Source: Clytia hemisphaerica (Eukaryota > Cnidaria > Hydrozoa > Leptothecata > Clytiidae). From it: DNA of 64,000 bases. Below, piece by piece: positions 1-11,140 of the stretch. The number at the start of each line of letters is the position of its first letter. The stretch's first letter is position 1. A model generated the notes under the pieces. That model searched no databases, was not told where the DNA came from, and saw only the letters and a program-made list of their open reading frames with translations. A program made the position numbers and the translations under genes. Where the stretch lies: contig CACVBU010001102.1 of assembly GCA_902728285.1 (NCBI GenBank), positions 2,644,789 through 2,708,788 of the forward strand, in the 5' to 3' direction.

Positions 1-1640
1 TGTTGAAATTTATGCCATTGATCCATCGTTTTCTTTCTTGAGTGCTCTTTAAAAATTAAACAAATTCAAGTAAACCACACACAATTTAAATTATTTCCCA
101 CAAAGGATACAGAGGTACATGTAATTTCTGACTTTCAAAGTCCCTCATAAGGTGTGAAAAAATATCTAAAGCAAATGAGTAAAGAATGTTTTCAATAAAG
201 TAACACTTTTCTCTCTCTTTCCTTGTGATATTTTTCAAAGGAAGAAAAATCTGCTGAATGTCTAGACTAGTGAGAATTCAAAACAGAAGAAGTTTTTCTG
301 AATTCGTCTTTTAAAAAAACACTATATAAATAATAAGGTAAATAATGCAATGAACCTTCCAGTGAGACCAGTGTGTCCTGAAGGGTATCAGATTCAACAA
401 ACTAAAATTTGAGTATTTACCTCAGAAATAGGATAGGGCAAAAAGTTGGCAAAAGATTCTAGCTTTTGGCAAAAACGTGAAAGAAAATAAATCAAAACAA
501 AGTTGCCAGCTGTTTAATCAGCTGTTTATGTAATGAAAATAAAGCCATGCTACTGTAAATCTTGTACTTTGGGCATTACTAGATATTTCCTGCAACAAAA
601 ACTAATTCATTATAACATTAAATAATTAATATTCATAAATGTTTACCAGGCAATAAACAAAGATACAACAGGAAAAATTTCAGTGTTAAACTAAAACCAA
701 GAAAATAGCCAATTTCTGGTATCTATCTGGTATTTCCCGCTTAGAATAATTTTTCACTTATAATAAAATCTTTAGAAGATACCAAAAAATGGTTTTTAGT
801 CTTAACCCGTTAAATTATAGTTTACCAGTAAATTAGCTAATAACCAACTTAGTGTCAAGGCCTGGCGAATGTGTGGCCGCCTACCACCCTTTTTGTCTAA
901 ATGTCATTGCTTTGGGTTTATATTATATTCATAATGTTGAAGTGGATTGAAAGATCTGTTGATCAAGTTGGCGAGAGATTTGAAGCTGAATGTGAATCTT
1001 ATTTAACACCCTCCCACCCTACAGTTATGGTTGCAGACAGCCCTTATAACTAGAAAATATGATTGTATAGGTGGGAACAATTTTACCTCAAAACTTATAC
1101 TTATGAGAGGTTAGCCAATATTTGAGGCCAAAACTTAGACAGAAAGTCTCCAATCCATCTTGTCTAAACCCCTCCATATATTAGGCAAATTAGAAGTTAA
1201 ACTGGCATATTTCTGGCGTTTTTGTTTGAAAAACAAAATAGAGCCCCATAACAAAAAAACATGATATCACACAAGATATTACTGTTCCCATGTGTCTTTA
1301 TGATCAATTGAGAAAGAAAAATTAGATTTTGATGGGTCATTTATTGAGTTTGTTCCACAATATCAAAGGTCATACTAAAATGAATAAAAAAATCAATTTC
1401 TGAAAATGCTCAAAACCGTCAAAAATCAATCTATTGAATTCTTATTGAAAAAAGACTGAATTTATAAAGTGTTTTAATTGCAACTAAAATTAGAATATCT
1501 TGAAAATTTCCTTTAAAGGCCTCTTAAATGTTCACTTTGTAAGGAGATTTTCTTTTGTAGCCTTAAGCCTGACAATTCATTACATTAGGTGTGTTAACTG
1601 ATTGAAACCGAAAATACAAACTTTACTATTCCAGTAGCCA
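1..1640. other. Intergenic, no gene recognised
   Basis: AT-rich sequence with frequent stops in all frames and no splice-bounded conserved exon that I can see. No clear terminal repeats were found. Confidence 0.5.
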
Positions 1641-1647
1641 CACAAGG

Positions 1648-1935
1648 CCGAGTTGTTCACTCAGTGACAATATTGTGAATCCCTAATTCGACAGAATGAG
1701 ACTACAGCTCGAACACTATGGTGAGCAATTATTTTTGGTAAAAATGAGAACTTGTTACAGTGCTAAATGTGTTTCAATATTCAAAAGTTCAACAGGAGTC
1801 TGCTTTCATCCACGAAAGGCCAATTTGTTCACTTCGGTGCTATATTGTGAGTCCCTAATACCTCAGTCTGTGATTTTTACAGCTTGAACACTGCGATGGA
1901 GAGCAATACTATTTTTGGTGAAAATGAGACCTTGC
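1648..1935. repeat. Imperfect tandem duplication, period about 170 bp
   Basis: Two diverged copies of one module follow each other. Each has a 'gttcact..gtg' block, then 'tattgtgaRtccctaat', then 'acagct(c/t)gaacact' and 'ttttggt(a/g)aaaatgaga'. The first copy covers about 1648-1760 and the second about 1818-1935. Short open frames across it are incidental. Confidence 0.6.
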
Positions 1936-1993
1936 ATATAATAGTGCCATAACGTATATTAACTTATGACAATGCGACGCGTCTCTACATGCA

Positions 1994-2746
1994 TTAAGCA
2001 GGGATATGTTATAGCGGAGCTGGATGAAGGACGAGAATTCCTTAGCGGATTGCTTCTTTGTCTTTTCTATTGTAAACTGTTGATAATAGAAATCCATCTC
2101 TGTCCCCTTGAGTGTTCCGTTTTTATAAGAAAAATGAAGCAGACAAAGTATTCATGCAGTACGTTTGCACATATTTTGCTATGATGTTCCCGCTTTTCAT
2201 CAAAATAATATTTGTAGAAGATACCCCAAAAGCTTCCTTGTAAATGAAATCTATTTTTATCAGCGTGTGTTATGAATTTGAGAAGCTTTCATGATTTCTC
2301 TTTAAAAATTTTTGATGTAAATATTTTGACAAATATCGTTTCAATTGTCTTGAAATTTCTTCCATAATCAGACCGACTTGCTATCTGAAAATATCAGTTA
2401 GAAAGTGAGGCACCCCGCGGTGTAGCGCGGTATTTCAAATTAAAAAGTACTATTTATAATCTTAGAGAAGAAACTTCTTATAACTTTACTAATGAAAACA
2501 ATGTTTTTCATTTTTTTAAATTGTCATTTACCAATGTTTTACAGACCCTCTTGATAATTAAAAGCTTTTAATCGTGAACGATAAATGCAGCAGCAGAATC
2601 ATTGGCTAAGAGGAAATCCAAATTTCATGAGTTTGTAATTAAAAAAGTTAAATTTCATATCAAATTTTAATGTCAGGGACAGAGATAGAACAAGGCTTTT
2701 TTAAATGTGCGTTATCCAGCTCCGCTATAACATATCCCTGCATTAA
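1994..2746. mobile_element. TTAA-flanked TIR element, about 745 bp, non-autonomous
   Basis: A 28-bp perfect inverted repeat begins at 1998 with GCAGGGATATGTTATAGCGG and ends with AGCTGGAT at 2025. Its reverse complement lies at 2714-2741. TTAA stands directly outside the left end (1994-1997) and one base outside the right end (2743-2746). TTAA target duplications are known for the piggyBac and Kolobok superfamilies. The interior has no transposase frame, so this is a non-autonomous copy. The superfamily choice is inference. Confidence 0.8.
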
Positions 2747-3013
2747 GTTAGTACAAACACTGCAAACAGTAAATCATCTTGTGTTGTATACGATAAAAGA
2801 ATAAGATGACGTTATCACTAAAATATTTCTGCTGGAGTAATTATGGTGAGATTGAGTATCAGTGGAGGCCAAGTAACATGCAAAGAAAGACCTGGCTGGT
2901 CATTAAGATACAAATATATATATTAACTTTTTTTCGTTTTTATCAGTTTGAGTTATTTATATATCAATACTTTTCTTTTTCTAAAATGACAGATATTACA
3001 TATCTTCACTATA

Positions 3014-3556
3014 TATATGTGAAGAAATTCAAAGAATTTCTGTCCAACTATCTTCTTTCAGGAGATTTGGGTGGCAGAGCAGCATATGCATTTCGTCCTT
3101 ATTAGGACTCGTCAGCACTGCATACTGCACCCTGGCTAGGCAGATCGAATTGCCTAGCATCTCACGCCATAAAACTAATTGTGGCGCAGACTGAAAGAAG
3201 AAGTGGACAAAGGGAAATTCCCTAGGGAATTCTGTGAATGACTCCTCTGGAGTCAAGCTTTGAAGAGAACCAAGAGGGAGGAAAGCCTCAACACTGCATG
3301 GTCTCAAAAAAGAATATATATGTGAAGAAATTCAAAGAATTTCTGTCCAACTATCTTCTTTCAGGAGATTTGGGTGGCAGAGCAGCATATGCATTTTGTC
3401 CTTATTAGGACTCGTCAGCACTGCATACTGCACCCTGGCTAGGCAGATCGAATTGCCTAGCATCTCACGCCATAAAACTAATTGTGGCGCAGACTGAAAG
3501 AAGAAGTGGACAAAGGGAAATTCCCTAGGGAATTCTGTGAATGACTCCTCTGGAGT
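3014..3556. repeat. Near-identical direct duplication, 303-bp period, with (TA)n tail
   Basis: A segment of about 240 bp is repeated almost without change: 3014-3253 and 3317-3556, with about 60 bp of unrelated sequence between. The one difference noticed is C to T in 'gcatttYgtcc'. Each copy contains the palindrome AATTCCCTAGGGAATT. The second copy runs into a (TA)n microsatellite at about 3556-3575. The near identity implies recent duplication or homogenisation. Confidence 0.85.
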
Positions 3557-3952
3557 ATATATATATATATATATTATCTCCTAATCATAAGTGAAGCATG
3601 CCATGCCTAAATATGTTTAAATTTGAGATTACACGTTCAGCAGTCACCGAAAAACATTTGAATTCCCGCTATCTTAAAAACTGATGAAGTTACCTGATTT
3701 CACGGTAGCTATTCAAAAAAACTGTTGCGCCTTCCCAAACGGCTATTCTAATATTTAAAAGCTCAACAGAATTCTGCTCTCCTCCACACACTCTCCTCTT
3801 CCAGACACCCAGCAAATTTATCATTTTAATTTATGATCAGGTCTTTGGTAAAACCAGACAGTCTAAATATTCAAGTCTTTAAAAACTCCTATATCAGGAT
3901 TAAACACTAGGCTAGTCTTACCCCTTTTATCTTTGCCTTTGTATTAATACAC

Positions 3953-4255
3953 AGCCCTGGCAATTCATTTTTTTTGCCTCTGCATTTATTTGCTGAGGCA
4001 AATGGCTAAATTTGATGTTTGCCTCGACAGAATAGGATTCTGCCTCGGTATTTTTCCCAATTTAAAGGGAGGTCGGGGGACGTTACACAGTTACATTGCA
4101 GTTCTTTGATTGTTTCGGCAGTTATCATTTTTAGTAAAAGTCTATTGAAAAATTTGCCTCCAAATTTTTTTTGGCGACGCAAACACACTATAATCCAATT
4201 CACGTCAGCTTTTGCCTCGGCATTTGCCATATGCCGACGCCAATTGCCAGGACTG
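3953..4255. mobile_element. Mini TIR element with internal 'tttgcctc' array
   Basis: The left end reads CAGCCCTGGCAATT and the right end AATTGCCAGGACTG, an inverted repeat of about 14 bp with one mismatch. The CAG-type tip resembles hAT-like MITEs. The interior is a degenerate array of 'tttgcctc(g)gca' words on both strands. No clean target duplication was found; ATACA occurs near both ends but is shifted. The open frames across it are products of the array. Confidence 0.6.
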
Positions 4256-4531
4256 ATACAATACTGACAAGTTGACACATCAAATTGACAAATATTCCCT
4301 GTTTTCATTGGTTTCAGATTCCACCATTCAATATGATGGGAAAGTAATCGAAATTATCAAACGAATTGAAAATGGTTGAGGAAAACGCCATAATTCTTAG
4401 TCAAGTGAGAATTCAATATACTATAGGGGCCGTCAGCAATAGACAATCCTTTTTTTAACAGCTTCAGGCCGTAAGGGGGTCAACGTTTATGCCGTCAAAA
4501 TTAGTCAAAAAAGAAGGAAAATCTCACTTAC

Positions 4532-4770
4532 AATAAGCTCCTCGCAGTGTCTCAAAGTCTTAAAAAATACTAAGAAACCATACAATCCATCACTTCCACC
4601 ATACTTTTCAATCGTATATCCAGAAATATAATTCGTCACATGACCCAATTCAGCAATACACTCCCCCTCCCTCATGGTAACAGCCGCGATTCCTATTCCG
4701 CCCTGACTCGCCTCGGGTGAGATCCTAAGGTTACAGCTCAAAACCACATATTTTCCCGTGGAAATAAAGA
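4532..4770 (-). CDS. Possible coding exon of an unrecognised gene
   Basis: On the minus strand an open stretch of about 80 codons has protein-like composition, with segments such as GIGIAAVTMREGECIAEL and GYTIEKYGGSDGLYGF. It ends at a strong splice donor (CTT ATT|GTAAGT). No ATG begins the open stretch. A possible acceptor lies at ...CTTAG|GATC, so this would be an internal or terminal exon of a gene whose other exons I could not find. I do not recognise the family. It could also be a pseudo-exon beside a transposon. Confidence 0.3.
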
Positions 4771-4964
4771 AGCATTTCAATGTTAGCAAAGAAAAAGAAT
4801 GCAAAAGAACATGTAGGAGAAAAGTAATTTCAGGCCTTTAAAAGTTTATTTTTTTCAAGAATTTTTTGGCCATTAAGAGGAACGGGGGAGGGAGTCAGAG
4901 TCCGTTTAAAAAAAAGGATTTTCTTTTGTCAATGGCCCATTATGATCGCGCCCTACCGAATTGC

Positions 4965-6337
4965 AAATCAAAGATTAATGTTGCGGAAGCGCTTTAATGA
5001 TTACTTGACTTGTGAGCAAAAAATGGCGCCACAAAACTTCTAAAGCGTATGAATAAACTGGCGCTTTAACACTATGGCGAAGGAAAGTCAGGTATTAGTT
5101 TACCGTTACCCGCCCGTGTGTGTTTGAGCTACCGCATAAAAATTTTCATTATTTTATAAAAATTTTCATTATTTCTATTTTCTCAGTCCAAATTTGAAAA
5201 ACATCAATACATGACTTACCAATGGCTCTAAACGGCAAGAAGTTGTGACGCTATCGTCTCCGCATACACATCGTCTCCCGAAGCCTTCACACAACTGATT
5301 TCATCCACACGCTTTGTATTGTATTATTGCCACTCACGTGCCCAATGTGAAACAAAGGATACAATGTATCATTGCCACTTGCGCGCCCAACAGTTAGTCA
5401 CACTTAAGAAATCTAGCTTTCAGAAAATACAACATCAGTCATCTATAGGATGTATTTACAACAACAAGGATGAGAGTTACCTGAATCAAGTTCCCAAGGC
5501 AATTAATTAAAACTTGAAAGTTTGAAACAAAATAAAACGTGCAGGAGCCAAAATCAACCAACCAAAATTTGTCATTCAATTCCCGAGACAGTGCTTCGAT
5601 TTTTAAGGCCTAGTTTATACGCTGAAGTAAAAACAATTCCGCACATGTAAATGGGTCAGAGTTTGAGGTCCGGCAAAATTTCCGGGAAATAGCCTATCCG
5701 GCAGTGCGCGGATCTAGGTGGGTTCCGTCTCCTCCGTAGATCTTTTTCTTGGGAAGTTGATCTTCAAATTAGTTCTCAAGGTTAAGGCTTGGCTCAAATT
5801 TTACGCAATTTCTCATAGTTTTTGAGAACATAAATTTCATTTAAAAGTGCCGGGTTATTTTTCCCAGTTGTATTGAAGTTTTTACAAGATGCTCACATAA
5901 TTGGTTGTTCAAAACAATAGAGATGACGCATTCTTTAAAAAATATAATAAAAGTTTTTGTTTGAATAGTTAACGACCAATCCTATGACAAAAATTCTTGT
6001 AAAATGTTCAACTTGACCCATTTTTCCATGAATCCCTTTAGAAGTTTTGCGGCGCATTTTTTGCTTGAGAGTCAGGTAAACGATATAGCGCTTTCACAGC
6101 ATTAATCTTTGATACGCATTTTTGCGGGGCGCTAGTGTGACTGACTGCCCAATTTGAAACAAAGTCAAAGAATACGAGCGCGCGTCGGTACAAAATGAAG
6201 ACGTTCTACTGCTGTTTACATTCGATTGTTTGCGTGGGAGAGTTTATGGTAAAATAATGAATAATGAATAATGAAATTTTGCCGCATCAAATTATGAATT
6301 CATTGTAACGGTAAACTAATACCTAACTTCCCTTTGC
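4965..6337. mobile_element. TIR element with perfect 19-bp core TIR and internal inverted arms
   Basis: GGTATTAGTTTACCGTTAC at 5091-5109 is matched exactly by its reverse complement at 6305-6323. The similarity extends outward to about 33 bp with a few mismatches. A second inverted pair lies at about 4970-5045 and 6045-6115, sharing 'attaatctttg' and 'agcgctt' blocks, so the structure is composite. The right subterminal part has 'aataatgaataatgaaat' followed by 'tgccgcatc'. The same module recurs at about 58,680-58,735 beside the protease gene. There is no transposase frame. Confidence 0.65.
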
Positions 6338-6845
6338 CTAGCCTATAGATAAAACTATGAAAAATTACCTGAATTTAAAGCCATAGATGAAAAAATTTGA
6401 ACCAGCCAACCTCAAAAACTAATTTGAAGAACAACTTACCAAGATGATCTATGACTATGGGTGAGAAGACAACCTAGTCTTCTTAGTAGACAACCATCCT
6501 GCATGCATCCACCTTCAATCAAAATTGAACATTCAATTAGTACCGTCTGGGTAAAAGCGGGTGTTTTGTACGATGGCCCAGAAGGCTCAAAGCATGCACT
6601 TCTAGTTTTCACGCACTTCCAGTTCTTATAAAATTTGTGAACTAGAACTGTCAGATTTACAACTCGTCAAACCACAAATGATTTCCCTATTATCATCAAC
6701 TCATTTATTACAACTCGGTATCTATTTTGCTGACCAGAATGGCTATCTTTCGAGGGGGACTTTTGAGTCTCTAAAATATTTTTAGAAGTGCGCAGTGTCG
6801 TCACAAAAAAACTCGGAAGTGCGCAGTGTCTTGTGAGCCTTCTGG

Positions 6846-8640
6846 GCCAGATGTAATTAATCCAACAGTTCGATTACCGAACTAATCTGAACTAATCGAA
6901 CTTTGTCGAACTTAATCGAAGACAAAAGTTCGATTAAATTCTTGAGTTCTCCGTTTGATAAAGTTCGACAACAAGAAAGGTACGACAAATTCGACAAAAA
7001 ACTCTGTTCGAAAAAGTTCGACAATAAAAAATGACCTCCTTTGGGTACTACCGTGGACGGCCCCTGGGGGTCCCGGCCGAGGTCCCGGGGTCCGATTGGT
7101 GTCCACTGGTCAGGGGGATGTGAGGGTACACGTCTGCATCGTTTGGAGGTCCTTCAAAGTTCCTCTAAGAGTGCCGTCAAAAGCCAGCAAAAATTGCGAA
7201 AAATGACCTCCTTTGGGTACCAGCCCCGGTGGGACCAATCGAGGCCTCTACAGCCCCCCACAGCCCTTCGGACCCCTTTGGCTGGTGGACCGCTTTGGAT
7301 ACCCTCTGCCTTGCTTTCCCTCAAAGCCAGCACCCTCCATCAGTCATCAGAAGCCTTTAAAGGGCTTGGAAAGGCGGAAAGGCTTGAAAATTGGTCAAAA
7401 TTAGAAAAAATGACCCCTGGGGAGTCCTGGCCGGTGTGCCGGGGGGTCCGATCGGTGCTCACTGGTCAGGGGGATGTGAGAGTACACGTCTGCACCGTTG
7501 GGGGTTCTTCAAAATTCCTCTAAGTGCTGTCGTCAAAAGCCGGCAAAAATTGCCAAAAATGACTTCCTCAATTGAGGCTGCTACACCCCTTTCTCACCCA
7601 AGAAAAAGTGTGATTGAATTGCGCGCAAGTGGAGTTCAATCATTCAGTTCAGTTGTTCGAGTTTTCTCAAATTTTAATTCGATTAAACCATTAAACTTGA
7701 CAAAGTTTGATTAAGTTTGATTAGTTCCATTAATTTCGATTAATGTAATCGAACTAATCGAACTGTTGAGGTCTCTTTAAAAACAGTTCAATTAAGCAGT
7801 GTAGACCTAAAGCTCTAAAACAGCATCTAATAACATGAAAACCAGAATATGATTCTTCAATGGGAATCAAAACTATAAAGTGCACTTACAAACATCAATT
7901 TGTCAGATCTAACAAAATTAATAACCACACTGTCATCATTGACAATAAAACAAACGATTTTCTGTCAGGAGCCTTGTAAACATTCCAACAACTTCCATCG
8001 AAATGATCTATCACAGCTCAGTTTACCATTTTAGCGCGGTCCGAGGATTGAGCCGAGAACTCTCGCATAGCGCCTGAGCTCCCGCGCGGCACGCGCCGCG
8101 GGGATGAAAAACTTCAATCTGTCAATCATTTTCTGAAGCGAAGTGTACGCGAAGTGATTCTAGCTTTACGATAGTGCCGCGGATCATCAATGGATAGTAT
8201 TCAATTATCATTATCCCTTTATTTTCATTCCTAGAACTTTTGCAAAAAAAAGGAAAAATAGAAAAGTTGTATTTTTTACTGCCCTATTCACATACTGAAT
8301 TTGAAAGATCTTCTATGTGGCGTTTTTTTGCAAACTTCGAAAAACTGATTTTTGTCCCGCCTTTGCGGGATTTTGGCTCAAGTGCTTGAGTGCAGCATAG
8401 GGTTCAAAGTCCAAATATGCGTTTCCCGTAATTTTTGTATGAAGAGTTAGGTCTATACTGTTAAGTTCGATTTCAGTAATCGAACTTAATCGAACTTTGT
8501 ATTTTTAGAAATTTGTGAGTATTCGATTAAAGTTTGACAACCGAACTTAGTCGAACATTAATCGGCCAACAAAGTTCCATTAAGTTCGACAAAGTTTGAT
8601 TAAAAATACCGTTCGATTGGTTCGATTAATTACGTCTGGT
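6846..8640. mobile_element. 1.8-kb TIR element with TTCGA-rich subterminal arrays
   Basis: The tips are CCAGATGTAATTAATC (6847) and GATTAATTACGTCTGG (8624), 15 of 16 bp inverted. Behind each tip are long arrays of 'gttcgattaa/ttaatcgaac' words (6865-7030, 7640-7770, 8465-8630). Between the arrays sit two copies of a GC-rich block (about 7030-7207 and 7405-7566). Both contain 'cactggtcagggggatgtga' and 'gtacacgtctgca'. A CpG-rich patch lies near 8036-8105. Open frames here follow from the GC-rich repeat and have no recognisable domain. Confidence 0.65.
8275..8460. repeat. Dispersed repeat copy A (second copy near 57.8 kb)
   Basis: The stretch beginning 'ctgaatttgaaagatcttct' and continuing through 'ctgatttttgtcc' and 'tccaaatatgcgtttccc' recurs in the same order at about 57,782-57,965. 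That copy lies in the protease gene's first intron region. The shared blocks are separated by small indels. The family is unknown. Confidence 0.65.
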
Positions 8641-8645
8641 CTGGG

Positions 8646-9790
8646 GACTGACTGCCTGGGGGCGCCTGCGGCCATTGTAGTTTTGCATAGAATCTGTACT
8701 GGATAGTACAGATCTTTTTTATCTAACAATTAATCTATTCAAGCTTAAAAGAAGCACTCACCATCAAAATATTGATTGGAGCTTGAAAGTGAGGGAGCAC
8801 CAATCACCACCAATCAACCATCAATCATAGACATATGCATCAATCAACCATGTTGTGAAATCTCGAAGAAAAATTTGTTTTGATTTCGCATTTACCTACA
8901 CCCCACTCATCTCCTTAATAGCATCAACTCGGAGTTCAATTATTCTTGTAGGAAATCTGAAATTTCGAGCGCTTTTAGTGATAAGTGGGAAAGAAACAAG
9001 AGCTGCGAAAATGCGGTTAAACGTAACATGGTGGTTTATTTGGTACACCCACCACCACCATTCGCACTGCCGGCATACACTCTATGGTTAGGGTGTTGCA
9101 CCCGTGTTGCAGTTGCAGTTTCCAAACAGAAACATCATATTCTCAGCATTGCATCATCAGAGACAGGAAGTATTCATATTATTGGTCTTGGAACAGTGCA
9201 GAGCAAACTAAAAGAAACAAATCCATTTCGTCTGGATGAAAATAGTGGGTCGAAATCAATTTGCCATTTTGCTTTGTAGCCTCAACTTTTCGAATTATGG
9301 TGCTTCACCTGGTCTTTCGCAATCTTTTCGTTTGCGCACGATTTGAAACTGTTGGAACATGGAACTAAGGTCTGTCTAAGTCTAAATCAACTTTACCAAT
9401 ATTTTAAAGAAACAGTTTTGGTGCGCTCACAAAATACTTACCACCACGTCCATCAGTAAGATAATAAAGTGGTACTCTGGGTAAGGTCCAGCGGACAATC
9501 TATTAAAAAAATCCAGGAGCTAAATTGTGAAAAACACAACCAGATGCCAGATTTTTTCTCCAGGGAGCTCTCCATAATTTTCTTAAAAGGTCTCATTTTC
9601 TAGGCGCATTTTTAACTTTCTTAGAGAATAGCTGTTATATTTTTCCAGGAGCATAATATTTCTAGAGAACAGATATACATTTTCCGGGAGTCCCATTTTT
9701 TCCCAGAACAGATGATATAATCCAGGAGAGCCCAGAAAACAGAAGAGATAGTTTTTTTCTAGGAGAAAGGCAAGGGACCTCAAGAACAGA
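8646..9790. other. Intergenic, no gene recognised
   Basis: No supported exon or terminal repeat. Short plus-strand frames near 8855-9279 include a His/Pro-rich stretch from a 'caccaccacca' run and look non-coding. Confidence 0.45.
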
Positions 9791-9799
9791 TATTTCATA

Positions 9800-10122
9800 C
9801 TTCCTAGCCGGTGGCTGCTCTTGAAGGTTTACGGTGACGAAAATCAAAAATCGGCCCTTAGAGAGAGAAAAAATAGGCGTTTTTGGAACCCTTAGAGAGA
9901 CTTTTTCCCAAAATATTTCTCCAATGTCACTCGATTTTTGAAAAATCACGACCCTTTGAAAGAGTTAATTTCGATCTATTTTTCGTGAATTTTGGACCCT
10001 TCCAGAGACTCAATTTGATTTTTAATGGTTTTTGTACCCCTTTGAGATTTTTAAGGGTGAAAAAGAGACCCTTACTTATGGCTTGGATATACCCGTCACC
10101 TATTTTGCCTAAGTATCCCCCG
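9800..10122. mobile_element. Partial mini-element with 'gaccctt' array, relative of 17,858-18,154
   Basis: The right end, read on the minus strand, is CCCGGGGGATACTTAGGCAAAA. It resembles the right end of the element at 17.9-18.15 kb, CCCGGGGGAGGTACTAAGGC. The interior repeats the word 'gacccttNNNNagac', as that element does. No matching left TIR or 8-bp target duplication was found, so this copy is probably truncated or decayed. Confidence 0.5.
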
Positions 10123-10139
10123 GGCAGCCACTACAAGTT

Positions 10140-11136
10140 GTTTGTCGATTCGAAAAGTTATATGCTACATTAGAAGCTGTTAAAATTATTTTTGTCTTGT
10201 ATCGACTTGAGGGTTGGTTTGACAATTCACTATACATTTACCCAGTGCTCATAGAGGTAAATAAGATAAACAGTTTTATAATTATAGAACATCATGACAT
10301 CCCTGCAGAGACGTAACAATCAAGTCTCCTCCCAGTGTAAACAAAACCTATTTTCTCCTTATTACAGTGAATTCTGTGTATACAAAATAAGATTAATTAT
10401 TATGAAACTCTCGTTTTTTCGAAATGCTTCCGGAATCTATGCCTACCCTTATGTCTACTCAAAATAATAATCTATACAAAACCCTCGAAAAATAATTCAT
10501 TAGGACTCCAGCATGGTCACTTTGATTACTTCAGCTGATATGATGGTTCTTAGGTGTTTGATATAGTTTTGAAATAATTTTTTTTAATCTTTGACTGCTT
10601 TTACATTTAGGTTCTTACGGAATTAAGTTTGGACTGATGGACTGTTTGCCTGTCTCAAATGAATCTTGATTACATGTTTTCTTATATTATCAGACTTGGC
10701 GATTCACCCTGTAAATGAGTGAAAACATTATAATCGACATTCAGTATCATGTATGTCATCAATTTTTCTAGCTTTTGATCAGCCAATTTTTGTAAACAGT
10801 CAAATTTAAATCTCTATAGGAACACTTTTCGATTCTTTCGTTCATTTTTGAGATGAGATTGGGGAAAAATTAGTGCCGGTTCAGACTACATCATTTTTAT
10901 TCAATCCTCCTAAGCAAACATCACTGTATACTGTATACAAACATTACATGCACCATGGCTTAAAGCAAAGCCCATTCTGACAAATTTCTGTGAATTATTC
11001 TTATGCATTTGAACATTTATATCATCTTTGCAAGGGACGACCTTGCTCTTGGGGTGATCCATGCTAGCTATATAATGTAAGGGTATGACGTATGAAAATA
11101 GTAAAGTATGTTGTGGATGGCCCATAAAACCGAAAG
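10140..11136. other. Intergenic, no gene recognised
   Basis: AT-rich unique-looking sequence. No conserved frame with splice signals was seen on either strand. Confidence 0.45.
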
Positions 11137-11140
11137 TTAG

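Noticed and set aside
2401-2440. Short CpG-rich patch that looked like part of an RNA gene
   Set aside because: No tRNA or rRNA fold can be drawn; it is inside the TTAA element.
3100-3180. Possible tRNA-like head in the 303-bp repeat ('cctggctaggcagatcg')
   Set aside because: No box B at the right distance and no cloverleaf.
7041-7523. Plus-strand frame of 160 codons rich in Gly and Pro
   Set aside because: It lies wholly in the GC-rich repeat blocks of a TIR element. Overlapping frames are equally open, as expected for GC-rich DNA.
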